A stretch of 8,115 bases of DNA from Enterovirga sp. (GCA_028290385.1 JAQGJZ010000057.1:1-8115); one strand, 5' to 3'; numbered from the stretch's first letter, positions 1 through 8,008 are shown. Notes: generated by a model not told the origin, from the letters alone. Program-made: numbers and translations.

Positions 1-460
1 TGTCGTTCATCGACCCGGTGTTGTCGAGCACGAGCGCCACTTCGATCTTGGTCTGGCTCGCCCCCCAGGTCGCCTGCGACGAGGCGCTGATCGGCATCGT
101 CCTGATGCCGACGACCTTCATGAGCGAGGTCTCCATCGTGGCCGCGGCCGCGACCTTCACGACGCTGCCTTCGCGGGTCACCGTGGTCGATGTGAGAACG
201 GCGGTGGGGTCGGACCGAAGCGTGTTCGCCAGATACTGCTCGCCCTTGACCTGGAGGGCCCGCACATCCGTGCCCGACGGGGCGCGGACGATCGCCAGCG
301 CGGTCGCGTCCACCGCCAGTTGCATGCGGCTTTGAAAGCTCGACGCGCGGCTGTAATCGACCGCCGCACCTGCGAGGCCGATGAGGGGCAGCGCGGCGAA
401 GCCGAACAGCATCGCGGTCGCGCCCCGTTGATCCGCCTTGAAACGCCGCAGCACCTGCAT
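1..460 (-). CDS. TadE/TadG-like pilus-assembly protein with vWA domain (N-terminal part; runs off left edge)
   Basis: The minus strand is open from an ATG at 460 to the window edge (153 codons plus one base). An SD-like GGGGAGG (plus-strand 466-472) lies five bases upstream of this ATG. The protein begins MQVLRRFKADQRGATAMLFG, and residues about 14-34 form one hydrophobic segment. It continues AAVDYSRASSFQSRMQLAVDA, the pattern of the Tad/TadG N-terminal domain: an rGa sequence, a membrane helix, then DY and an LQxAxDaaAL-like stretch. The last visible residues are KIEVALVLDNTGSMND, where D146-N-T-G-S-M matches the start of a vWA domain MIDAS metal site (D-x-[ST]-x-S type, here DNTGS). Proteins of this architecture are anchored in the inner membrane with the vWA domain outside and are often near Flp/Tad pilus genes, but no tad gene is visible here. 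The exact role is not known. It diverges from purL. Confidence 0.85.
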   Translation of the reverse strand, partial: MQVLRRFKADQRGATAMLFGFAALPLIGLAGAAVDYSRASSFQSRMQLAVDATALAIVRAPSGTDVRALQVKGEQYLANTLRSDPTAVLTSTTVTREGSVVKVAAAATMETSLMKVVGIRTMPISASSQATWGASQTKIEVALVLDNTGSMND

Positions 461-511
461 TGTCGCCTCCCCGGCTCTTCGTCCGCCTGTGAGAGCGATT
501 GAGCGAGGCGC

Positions 512-550
512 GTGCCAACCCATTCTGTGCCGTTTCGGCACGGTTGGCGC
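512..550. repeat. Nested inverted repeat in the purL leader / divergent intergenic region
   Basis: The inner stem GTGCCG (527-532) pairs with CGGCAC (536-541) across a TTT loop. The outer stem GCCAACC (514-520) pairs with GGTTGGC (542-548), extended by a T-G and a G-C pair at 513/549 and 512/550. The left side carries a six-base bulge (521-526), while the right strands of the two stems are contiguous. No T-run follows on either strand, so it is not an intrinsic terminator. It lies about 90 bases before purL and about 50 before the divergent Tad-like gene. It could be an operator, an mRNA leader structure, or chance in GC-rich DNA. Confidence 0.45.
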
Positions 551-583
551 TTGGGGCCCGGCAAGGAGCGACCAGCGGCTGCG

Positions 584-610
584 TTGCCAGCCGGGGCTCC
601 AGGCCTTAAT
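584..610 (+). promoter_or_regulatory. Weak candidate sigma-70-type promoter for purL
   Basis: TTGCCA (584-589) matches five of six -35 positions, and CTTAAT (605-610) matches four of six -10 positions. The 15-base spacer is shorter than the usual 16-18. It would give a leader of about 20 bases before the purL ATG at 640. If this is right, the nested inverted repeat lies upstream of the promoter, as an operator or activator site would. This rests on eye matching only. Confidence 0.25.
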
Positions 611-639
611 CGCCGGGCAACAAGTCCAGACGGGTATTC

Positions 640-2877
<2,238 letters not shown>

Positions 2878-2899
2878 CGACCACAAGGAGCTTAAGCCC

Positions 2900-3136
2900 A
2901 TGGCCATGGATGCGGCCGATATCGAGCGCATGATCAAGGAAGCGCTGCCTGACGCGACGGTCCAGATCACGGACCTCGCCGGGGACGGCAACCACTACGC
3001 CGCGACCGTTACGTCGGCGGCGTTCCGCGGCAAGAGCCGCGTGCAGCAGCACCAGATGGTCTATGGGGCCCTGCAGGGGAACATGGGCGGCGTTTTGCAC
3101 GCCCTTGCCCTGACGACGGCCGCCCCCGCGGAGTAG
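2900..3136 (+). CDS. bolA: BolA-family protein (partner of CGFS glutaredoxin)
   Basis: The 78-residue protein fits the short BolA/BOLA2-like class. It has GDGNHYAATVTSAAF (28-42), then FRGKSRVQQHQMVY (42-55) with the near-invariant histidine at H51, and ends in the typical HALALTT (67-73). BolA proteins of this kind form a heterodimer with monothiol glutaredoxins and share a [2Fe-2S] cluster, acting in Fe-S cluster trafficking or iron sensing. The family partner grxD is in this window, but 2.2 kb downstream rather than next door. AAGGAG (2885-2890) sits nine bases before the ATG at 2900. A second in-frame ATG at 2906 is too close to that SD to be preferred. The gene follows purL by 22 bases, probably in one transcript. 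Its TAG ends one base before the stop of the convergent carbamoyltransferase, with no terminator in between. Confidence 0.93.
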   Translation: MAMDAADIERMIKEALPDATVQITDLAGDGNHYAATVTSAAFRGKSRVQQHQMVYGALQGNMGGVLHALALTTAAPAE

Positions 3137-3137
3137 G

Positions 3138-4877
3138 TCAGCACCCGTCCTTGGTGAGCAGCCAATCCTCGACCACGATCGCGTCGAGCCCGGTCGTGTA
3201 GAACATCAGGATCGCGTCCTCCGCCGTGTGGAGGATCGGCTTTCCCATCACGTTGAAGCTCGTGTTCAGCAGGATCGGCACCCCGGTCCGCGCCGCGAAG
3301 GCGCCGATCAGGGCGGCGTAGAGCGGATTGCGCTCCGCGGTGACGGATTGCAGCCGACCCGTGCCGTCCTCGTGCACGACCGCCGGCACGCGGTGACGGC
3401 CCTCCTCGCGCCAGCGAAGCGTCCGCTCCATGTAGGGGCTGTCCTGGTAGCCCTCGAACCAGTCAGGCCCGTGCTCGGCCAGGATGGAAGGCGCAAACGG
3501 CCGAAACGCCTCGCGGTATTTCACTTTGGCGTTCAGCAGATCCTTGGCGTCCGCGGGGCGGGGATCGGCCAGGATCGAGCGGTTGCCGAGCGCGCGCGGG
3601 CCGAACTCGGCCCGACCCTGCACCCAGCCCACCAGCTTACCTTCGGCCAGGATGTCGGCCGCGGCCACGATGGCGCCCTCGTGGCCCAGCTTGCGGAGGC
3701 GCGGCTCCCAGGCCGTCATGCGCTCGAGCGGCTCGGTCGAGACGGCGGAGCCCAGATAGGGCGTCGCGGGCCCGCGGCGTGGGCGCCAGGCAGGATCATC
3801 CTCGGCCAAGGCGAGCCAGGCGGCCCCGATCGCATTGCCGTCATCCGCCGGCGCCGACGGGACGTGGAGCTGCGCAAAACCGTGCCGGCCGACGATCTTG
3901 CCGTTGAAGGACGAGTTCAGCGCGCACCCGCCCCCGAGGACGAGGTTCTCCGATCCGGACAGTGCCCGCACCTCGGCCACATACGCCCCCATCAGCTCCT
4001 CAAAGGCGTCCTGGCCGCAGCGGGACAGATCGGCCCACCCGACTGTGCCCGCGTCGGCCGGACGGCGCGCCAGGAGTTCGGCCGCGACCGCCCGGATCGT
4101 GTCCCCGTCCGCGAATGTGAGCCGGGTGCCCTCGATCCGGTACAGCCGGCGCAGAAGCGCCATCAGCTCCGGGTCTGAGCGGCCATAGGGCGCAAGGCCC
4201 ATGATCTTCCACTCCTCCCCCGCCGCCTGGTCGAAGCCCGCGAGATCGGTCACGAGCCCGAAGAAGAAGCCCACCGAGCCGCGGCCGCGATGCCGTTTCA
4301 GCTCCCGGAGGCGCCCGCCCTCATAAGCGAAGAGCGCCGCGGCTCCCGTTTCTCCCATGCCGTCGACAACGAGGCAGGCGGCCTCATCGAAGGGGCTCGA
4401 GCCGCAGGCATAGGTCGCGTGCGTGAGATGGTGTGCGTAGCGGCGAATGCCGGCGAAGCGCCGGCCGCCCCCGGCCCGGTCGAGGCCAAGCAGCGTGCCC
4501 AGCCCAGCACGGCGCTGCTGGAGCTGCAGCGAGGCGATGAGCGCCCGCTCCGACCGCTCCGGCACGAAGGACCGGTTCAGCTCGGGCGAGAGCGCCGCAA
4601 GGGCAGGCAGATCGAACGCGCCGGAGCGCGCGGATCCATCGAGAAAGGACGAGAACTCCTCGCTCCACGAGGTCGCGAGCACGATCTCGGCGTTCTCCGG
4701 GATCCACCTGCGCAGGAGGGAGCCCATCCGCATGGCCGGATCGGGCTCGCAATTCGGAGCGCGCTTGTATTGCAGGAAGCGCTCAGCCGCCTCGGCGAAC
4801 AGCACCTCGCCGTCCGGCGCCACGATGGCGAGGGCGGGATCGTGAAAGGTGGTGGCGAGCCCGATATAGTAGCGCAA
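3138..4877 (-). CDS. O-carbamoyltransferase, NodU/CmcH/TobZ family
   Basis: The enzyme family transfers carbamoyl from carbamoyl phosphate via carbamoyl-adenylate to a hydroxyl of an antibiotic, sugar or Nod factor. The substrate here is unknown. Using the TTG at 4877 (579 residues, within the family range), the protein starts MRYYIGLATTFHDPALAIV. The Kae1-like N-terminal domain carries AHHLTHATYA (148-157, metal-ligand histidines), LVVDGMGE (169-176), EEWKIMGLAPYG (221-232) and LGGGCALNSSFNGK (314-327). The C-terminal carbamoyltransferase domain carries GRAEFGPRALGNRSIL (421-436), KVKYREAFRPFAPSIL (451-466) and LLNTSFNVMGKPI (536-548). Both domains look intact. An alternative TTG at 4910 would add 11 residues, but its purine stretch abuts the start codon, so I prefer 4877. 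No glycosyltransferase, Nod or antibiotic genes are adjacent. It is convergent with bolA and divergent from the DUF29-like gene, so it is transcribed alone here. Confidence 0.93.
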   Translation of the reverse strand: MRYYIGLATTFHDPALAIVAPDGEVLFAEAAERFLQYKRAPNCEPDPAMRMGSLLRRWIPENAEIVLATSWSEEFSSFLDGSARSGAFDLPALAALSPELNRSFVPERSERALIASLQLQQRRAGLGTLLGLDRAGGGRRFAGIRRYAHHLTHATYACGSSPFDEAACLVVDGMGETGAAALFAYEGGRLRELKRHRGRGSVGFFFGLVTDLAGFDQAAGEEWKIMGLAPYGRSDPELMALLRRLYRIEGTRLTFADGDTIRAVAAELLARRPADAGTVGWADLSRCGQDAFEELMGAYVAEVRALSGSENLVLGGGCALNSSFNGKIVGRHGFAQLHVPSAPADDGNAIGAAWLALAEDDPAWRPRRGPATPYLGSAVSTEPLERMTAWEPRLRKLGHEGAIVAAADILAEGKLVGWVQGRAEFGPRALGNRSILADPRPADAKDLLNAKVKYREAFRPFAPSILAEHGPDWFEGYQDSPYMERTLRWREEGRHRVPAVVHEDGTGRLQSVTAERNPLYAALIGAFAARTGVPILLNTSFNVMGKPILHTAEDAILMFYTTGLDAIVVEDWLLTKDGC

Positions 4878-4883
4878 GGCAGG

Positions 4884-4888
4884 TCCCT
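4884..4888 (-). promoter_or_regulatory. Shine-Dalgarno that decides the carbamoyltransferase start
   Basis: On the minus strand AGGGA lies six bases before the TTG at 4877-4875. Translation from there begins MRYYIGL, which is where family members usually begin. The upstream in-frame TTG at 4910 has only CAGGG directly touching it, with no usable spacing. Confidence 0.55.
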
Positions 4889-4940
4889 GATGACGGCCCA
4901 GGCTTAGCAACCCTGCCAGGGGCTGTCAGCGCCGCGGCGT

Positions 4941-4950
4941 CTTGCGCAAG
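4941..4950. repeat. Perfect 10-base palindrome between divergent carbamoyltransferase and DUF29-like genes
   Basis: CTTGCGCAAG is identical to its reverse complement. It lies centrally in the 108-base divergent intergenic region and is preceded by the smaller palindrome GCCGCGGC (4931-4938). It could be an operator half-site arrangement. However, a palindrome of this length is expected several times by chance in 8 kb. Confidence 0.3.
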
Positions 4951-4985
4951 GCGGCATCCGGCCCGACATTCACCGGGGAGGCGCC

Positions 4986-5336
4986 ATGACCGACAGCTCG
5001 CTCCACGAGACCGACATCGTCGCCTGGGCCGACCGGCAGGCGGCGGAACTGCGGCGCCTCGCCGAAGCCGGTATCACCAACGATGCCGACTGGAGCGCCG
5101 TGATCCAGCAGATCGAGAGCGTGGGGCACAGCGAGCGGGGAGGCGCGACGTCGCACTCGGTCGACGCCGCTGCGCACACCACCGCGCAAGGCGCCTGCGG
5201 CCCGGGCGTGCCGCCCCGCATCATGGAGGCCAGCCCCTTCACGCCCGACGATCTACCCGACCCAGCCTTCCAGTATGAGGATGGACGCCGTAGATTGAGA
5301 GACATCCCGATACGAGATTCCGGAGACACGCTTTGA
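4986..5336 (+). CDS. DUF29-like protein, internally deleted, probably a degraded or minimised copy
   Basis: Residues 6-75 resemble the DUF29 N-terminal helical module: [19 protein letters not shown], then [14 protein letters not shown] (38-51) and [11 protein letters not shown]. Residues 80-105 ([16 protein letters not shown] and following) resemble the short C-terminal DUF29 motif with a [CS]PFT..DLLDPxF pattern. The middle helical region that normally separates them, roughly 40-60 residues, is absent, so the protein is 116 residues where DUF29 proteins are usually about 140-150. The two parts remain in one frame. GGGGAGG (4975-4981) is four bases before the ATG. The last ten or so residues are encoded by what looks like the grxD leader, and the stop codon overlaps the grxD start. 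DUF29 has no established function; copies are frequent in cyanobacteria and Rhizobiales. It may be translated, or be a relic that still keeps an open frame. Confidence 0.55.
   Translation: MTDSSLHETDIVAWADRQAAELRRLAEAGITNDADWSAVIQQIESVGHSERGGATSHSVDAAAHTTAQGACGPGVPPRIMEASPFTPDDLPDPAFQYEDGRRRLRDIPIRDSGDTL
5322..5335 (+). promoter_or_regulatory. SD and TTG start of grxD, overlapping the upstream stop
   Basis: GGAG (5322-5325) lies seven bases before TTG (5333-5335). The TGA of the DUF29-like frame occupies 5334-5336, so stop and start share bases in TTGA, an arrangement that permits translational coupling. No ATG or GTG in the grxD frame lies close enough to give the expected N-terminus. Confidence 0.7.
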
Positions 5337-5668
5337 CCGACGCACACAGCCAGATCGATTCAGAGGTGAAGTCGAACGACGTCGTCCTTTTCCTGAAGGG
5401 CACGCCGCAATTCCCGCAATGCGGGTTCTCGGGCCAGGTCGTGCAGATCCTGAACTACCTCGGCGTGCCGTATAAGGGCATCAACGTGCTCGAGGACCCG
5501 GCGCTGCGCGACGGCATCAAGGCCTATTCGAACTGGCCGACGATCCCGCAGCTCTACGTGAAGGGCGAGTTCGTCGGCGGCTGCGACATCGCCCGCGAGA
5601 TGTTCCAGGCGGGCGAGCTGCAGCAGCTCTTCGCCGAGAAGGGCATCGCGGCGAAGAGCGCCGCGTAA
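5333..5668 (+). CDS. grxD: Monothiol glutaredoxin, CGFS type (Grx4/GrxD)
   Basis: The cytosolic CGFS glutaredoxin binds a [2Fe-2S] cluster with glutathione, as a homodimer or with BolA, and passes it to other proteins. The 111 residues match the family length. Visible are [18 protein letters not shown] (18-35) with K22 and the active site CGFS at 30-33, the glutathione-contacting TIP motif ([15 protein letters not shown], 66-80) and GGCD at 82-85. The TTG start gives [18 protein letters not shown], the usual N-terminus of alphaproteobacterial GrxD as I remember it. The partner gene bolA lies upstream across the carbamoyltransferase, so grxD cannot share a simple transcript with it here and needs another promoter. 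The stop is nine bases from the end of the convergent ABC exporter gene. Confidence 0.97.
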   Translation: MTDAHSQIDSEVKSNDVVLFLKGTPQFPQCGFSGQVVQILNYLGVPYKGINVLEDPALRDGIKAYSNWPTIPQLYVKGEFVGGCDIAREMFQAGELQQLFAEKGIAAKSAA

Positions 5669-5677
5669 CCTCTGCTC

Positions 5678-7501
5678 CTACTCGGCCGCTTCGCTGCGAA
5701 GCGGCTCCGCATCGAACTGCAGGGCGGCGAGCCTTGAATAAAGGCCGCCCTGCCGCACCAGCCGCTCGTGCGAGCCCTGCTCGACGATGCGCCCGCCCTC
5801 CATCACCAGAATACGGTCGGCGCCGCGCACGGTCGCGAGCCGGTGCGCGATGACGAGCGTCGTCCTGTCGCGCATCAGCCGGTCCAGTGCCTCCTGCACG
5901 GCGTGCTCGCTTTCCGCGTCCAGCGCCGACGTCGCCTCGTCGAGCAGCAGGATCGGGGCGTCCTTCAGGATGGCGCGCGCAATGGCGATGCGCTGGCGCT
6001 GCCCGCCCGACAACGTCACCCCGCGCTCCCCGAGCTGGGTGCCGTAGCCCTCCGGCAGAGCCTCGATGAACTCGGATGCCGAGGCGAGGGCTGCCGCCCT
6101 GCGGAGCTCGGCCTCGCTCGCGTCCGGCCTGCCGTAGCGGATGTTCTCGGCCACCGTTCCCATGAAGATGACCGGGTCCTGCGGCACGAGCGCGATGCGC
6201 CGGCGCAGCTCGGCCGGATCGATTTCGCGCAGGTCGCGCCCATCGATCAGCACCCGCCCCGCCTGCGGATCGTAGAAGCGGAGCAGGAGCTGGAACACGG
6301 TCGACTTGCCGGCGCCGGACGGGCCGACAAGCGCCACCCGCTCGCCCGCCTCGACTCGAAACGTCACACCCTCGAGCGATTGCGTATCCCGCGTCGGATA
6401 GGAGAAGCGCACGGTCTCGAGCGCGATCGTGCCGGCCTCGCGGCCGGGCAGCGGCAGCGGCGATTCCGGAGCCGTGATGGCGGGCTTGGAGGCCAAAATC
6501 TCGCCCAGGCGCTCCGCCGCACCCGCCGCGGCCGAGAGCTCGCCATAGACCTCCGAGAGCTGGCCGAGCGCGCTCGCCGCGAACACCGCATAGAGTACGA
6601 ATTGCGAGAGGCGGCCCGAGGTCATGCCACCGGCGAGCACGTCCTGCGCACCCCACCAGAGGATGCCGACGATGGACGCCGAGATGAGAAAAATCACCGC
6701 ACCGGTGAGCAAGGCTCGCGCGGCGCTCGAGGCCCGGGCCGCGTCATAGGCCTCTTCGGCCGCGTCCGCGAAGCGTTGGGCCGTCGCGCGCTCCATGCCG
6801 AAGGCCTGCATGGTCCGGACCGCTCCGACCGCTTCCGCAGCATAGGCCGACGCATCGGCCAGCCGATCCTGGGCAGCGCGCGAGCGCCGCTGCACCGCGC
6901 GGCCGGAGAACACGAGCGGCAGCACGACCAGGGGGATCGCGGCGATCACGAGCCCGGACAGCTTCGGGCTGGTGATCACCATCATGCCCAGCGCGCCGAG
7001 GAACAGCAGCGCGTTGCGGAGCGCCATGGAGACGGAGACACCGAACGCGGATTTCACCTGCGTCGCGTCGGCCGTGAGCCGGGACACGATCTCGCCCGAC
7101 TTCGACCGGTCGAAGAAGGCCGGGTCGAGCTCGGTCAGGTGGCGGAACACGGCAGCGCGGAGATCGGCGACGATGCGCTCCCCGAGGGTCACCACCGTGT
7201 AGAAGCGCGCGGCGCTCGCGAGCGCGATGGCCGCGACCACGGCGATCATCACGCCGAAATAGGCGTCGACCAGGCCGCCGTTATGGTCGGAGAAACCGTG
7301 GTCGATCACGCGGCGGGCCGCGACCGGCAACGCGAGCGTCGCCGCCGAAGCGACCGTCAGGGCCACCAGCGCCGCCGCGATCCGGCCCTTGTAGCGTAGC
7401 GCGAACGGCACCAGTGGCTTCAGGGATCCAAGGGACGGCCGCGGCCCTGAGCCTTCCCGGGAGATCGGCCCGCCCCGCCTTGATCGCCTCATCCCCGCCA
7501 T
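5678..7501 (-). CDS. MsbA-type ABC exporter, fused permease and ATPase
   Basis: This is a half-transporter of 607 residues, expected to work as a homodimer in the inner membrane exporting a lipid or hydrophobic compound. The substrate cannot be read from sequence. The membrane domain (about 35-320) shows six hydrophobic helices near 40-60, 82-100, 157-177, 180-200, 262-283 and 297-315. The ATPase domain has the A-loop Y368, Walker A GPSGAGKST (393-401), Q-loop Q441, signature LSGGQ (497-501), Walker B ILLLDE (517-522) and H-loop H553, all intact. The N-terminal 30 residues are arginine-rich and poorly conserved in appearance. The ATG at 7501 and another at 7492 are both possible and neither has a clear SD. 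The gene diverges from rpmE and converges on grxD with nine bases between stops. Confidence 0.95.
   Translation of the reverse strand: MAGMRRSRRGGPISREGSGPRPSLGSLKPLVPFALRYKGRIAAALVALTVASAATLALPVAARRVIDHGFSDHNGGLVDAYFGVMIAVVAAIALASAARFYTVVTLGERIVADLRAAVFRHLTELDPAFFDRSKSGEIVSRLTADATQVKSAFGVSVSMALRNALLFLGALGMMVITSPKLSGLVIAAIPLVVLPLVFSGRAVQRRSRAAQDRLADASAYAAEAVGAVRTMQAFGMERATAQRFADAAEEAYDAARASSAARALLTGAVIFLISASIVGILWWGAQDVLAGGMTSGRLSQFVLYAVFAASALGQLSEVYGELSAAAGAAERLGEILASKPAITAPESPLPLPGREAGTIALETVRFSYPTRDTQSLEGVTFRVEAGERVALVGPSGAGKSTVFQLLLRFYDPQAGRVLIDGRDLREIDPAELRRRIALVPQDPVIFMGTVAENIRYGRPDASEAELRRAAALASASEFIEALPEGYGTQLGERGVTLSGGQRQRIAIARAILKDAPILLLDEATSALDAESEHAVQEALDRLMRDRTTLVIAHRLATVRGADRILVMEGGRIVEQGSHERLVRQGGLYSRLAALQFDAEPLRSEAAE
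5685..5705. terminator. Strong hairpin at the grxD/ABC exporter convergent junction
   Basis: GCCGCTTCG (5685-5693) and CGAAGCGGC (5697-5705) form a perfect nine-base stem with a CTG loop. It starts 16 bases after the grxD stop and lies within the last codons of the ABC gene (encoding LRSEAA). There is no T-run on either strand, so it is not a classical intrinsic terminator. It could still serve as a 3' end stabiliser or pause site for the grxD transcript. Confidence 0.35.
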
Positions 7502-7550
7502 GCCGACCCGATCACAATGCGCGATTACCGGCGCCGCCGAGCGGCGTCGC

Positions 7551-7579
7551 TTGTTTAGACTGCCTCTCTGGGTTATAGC
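7551..7579 (+). promoter_or_regulatory. Candidate sigma-70-type promoter for rpmE
   Basis: TTGTTT (7551-7556) and TATAGC (7574-7579) are separated by 17 bases, with three of six and four of six consensus matches. Transcription would start near 7586, giving a leader of about 80 bases before the rpmE ATG. The stretch is the most AT-rich part of the intergenic region. Confidence 0.5.
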
Positions 7580-7599
7580 GCGCCGATCCGAAACATGAA
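7572..7599 (-). promoter_or_regulatory. Candidate promoter for the ABC exporter, overlapping the rpmE -10
   Basis: On the minus strand TATAAC (plus 7572-7577) matches five of six -10 positions. TTCATG (plus 7594-7599), 16 bases upstream, is a weak -35. It shares bases with the rpmE -10 on the other strand. The leader would be about 64 bases and would contain the inverted repeat CGCCGC/GCGGCG (7532-7546). Confidence 0.35.
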
Positions 7600-7651
7600 T
7601 ATGGTCGGTTGTCGCCGCGGGCCGGTCGCGCGGGCGCTCCGGCGCTGTATC

Positions 7652-7657
7652 GAGGAG
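7652..7657 (+). promoter_or_regulatory. Shine-Dalgarno that decides the rpmE start
   Basis: GAGGAG lies eight bases before the ATG at 7666. This is a strong match with ideal spacing and argues against any earlier in-frame start such as one near 7609. Confidence 0.75.
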
Positions 7658-7665
7658 CGTGTCAG

Positions 7666-7953
7666 ATGGCTGAGAACGCAGCCCAGAACAATTCGAAGTC
7701 CGTCAAGATCGAGAAGCGGGATAAGGGCCCGACGGTCCATCCCGATTATCACTTCATCCGCGTCGTGATGACGAACGGGACGGAATTCCACACCCGCTCG
7801 ACGATGGGCAAGGCCGGCGATTCGCTGAACCTCGACATCGATCCGAACACGCACCCGGCATGGACCGGCGGCACGCAGCAGCTCATGGACCGCGGCGGTC
7901 GTCTCTCGAAGTTCAACTCGCGCTTCGGCGGCATCTCGCTCGGCAAGAAGTAA
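7666..7953 (+). CDS. rpmE: 50S ribosomal protein L31, with N-terminal extension
   Basis: L31 sits on the large subunit at the bridge to the small subunit. The 95-residue protein holds the core [21 protein letters not shown] (25-45, with the HPxYH start) and [19 protein letters not shown] (55-73), ending [21 protein letters not shown]. There is no cysteine at all, so this is the C-minus (non-zinc) form, as is usual in alphaproteobacteria. The core normally begins within about five residues of the N-terminus; here 24 residues precede HPDYH and include a charged KIEKRDKG stretch. The strong SD at 7652-7657 supports the long form. The gene is preceded by a candidate promoter at 7551 and followed by an intrinsic terminator at 7981, so it is probably a single-gene transcript. 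Confidence 0.96.
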   Translation: MAENAAQNNSKSVKIEKRDKGPTVHPDYHFIRVVMTNGTEFHTRSTMGKAGDSLNLDIDPNTHPAWTGGTQQLMDRGGRLSKFNSRFGGISLGKK

Positions 7954-7980
7954 GCTTCAGGCCCAACTGTCCGAACGACA

Positions 7981-8008
7981 AAAACCCCGGCTCGCGCCGG
8001 GGTTTTTT
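7981..8008 (+). terminator. Intrinsic terminator of rpmE
   Basis: CCCCGGC (7985-7991) pairs with GCCGGGG (7996-8002) across a TCGC loop, followed by six T (8003-8008). AAAA (7981-7984) can extend the stem against the T-run. Because of the flanking A-run, it can also act on the minus strand for the convergent gene that ends at 8042. Confidence 0.95.

Noticed and set aside
3228..4178. 316-codon plus-strand frame antisense to the carbamoyltransferase
   Set aside because: Low-complexity Arg/Gly/Gln composition, no SD; the minus strand carries all carbamoyltransferase motifs.
4942..4970. Possible promoter TTGCGC / GACATT for the DUF29-like gene
   Set aside because: Only three of six matches in each box, and the start would fall on the SD itself, leaving almost no leader.
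5101..5230. Frameshift in the middle of the DUF29-like gene
   Set aside because: I read the other two frames through this stretch and neither restores a recognisable DUF29 middle region. The recognisable parts on both sides are in the same frame, so a deletion explains it better.
5268..5296. Possible grxD promoter TTCCAG / TAGATT
   Set aside because: The -10 matches four of six but the -35 is very poor; not better than chance, although grxD must have some promoter nearby if bolA read-through is cut off.
3137..5332. Transposon or integron as the carrier of the insert
   Set aside because: No transposase or integrase gene, no terminal inverted repeats and no target-site duplication could be seen at the two junctions.
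5768..7399. Long open frame (543 codons) antisense to the ABC exporter
   Set aside because: Composition is rich in Arg, His, Gln and Gly, as expected from the reverse of a GC-rich gene. It has no recognisable domain, and the opposite strand encodes a complete transporter with all motifs.
7609..7665. Earlier in-frame start for rpmE
   Set aside because: It would add an arginine/alanine-rich leader with no SD, while GAGGAG is ideally spaced before the ATG at 7666.
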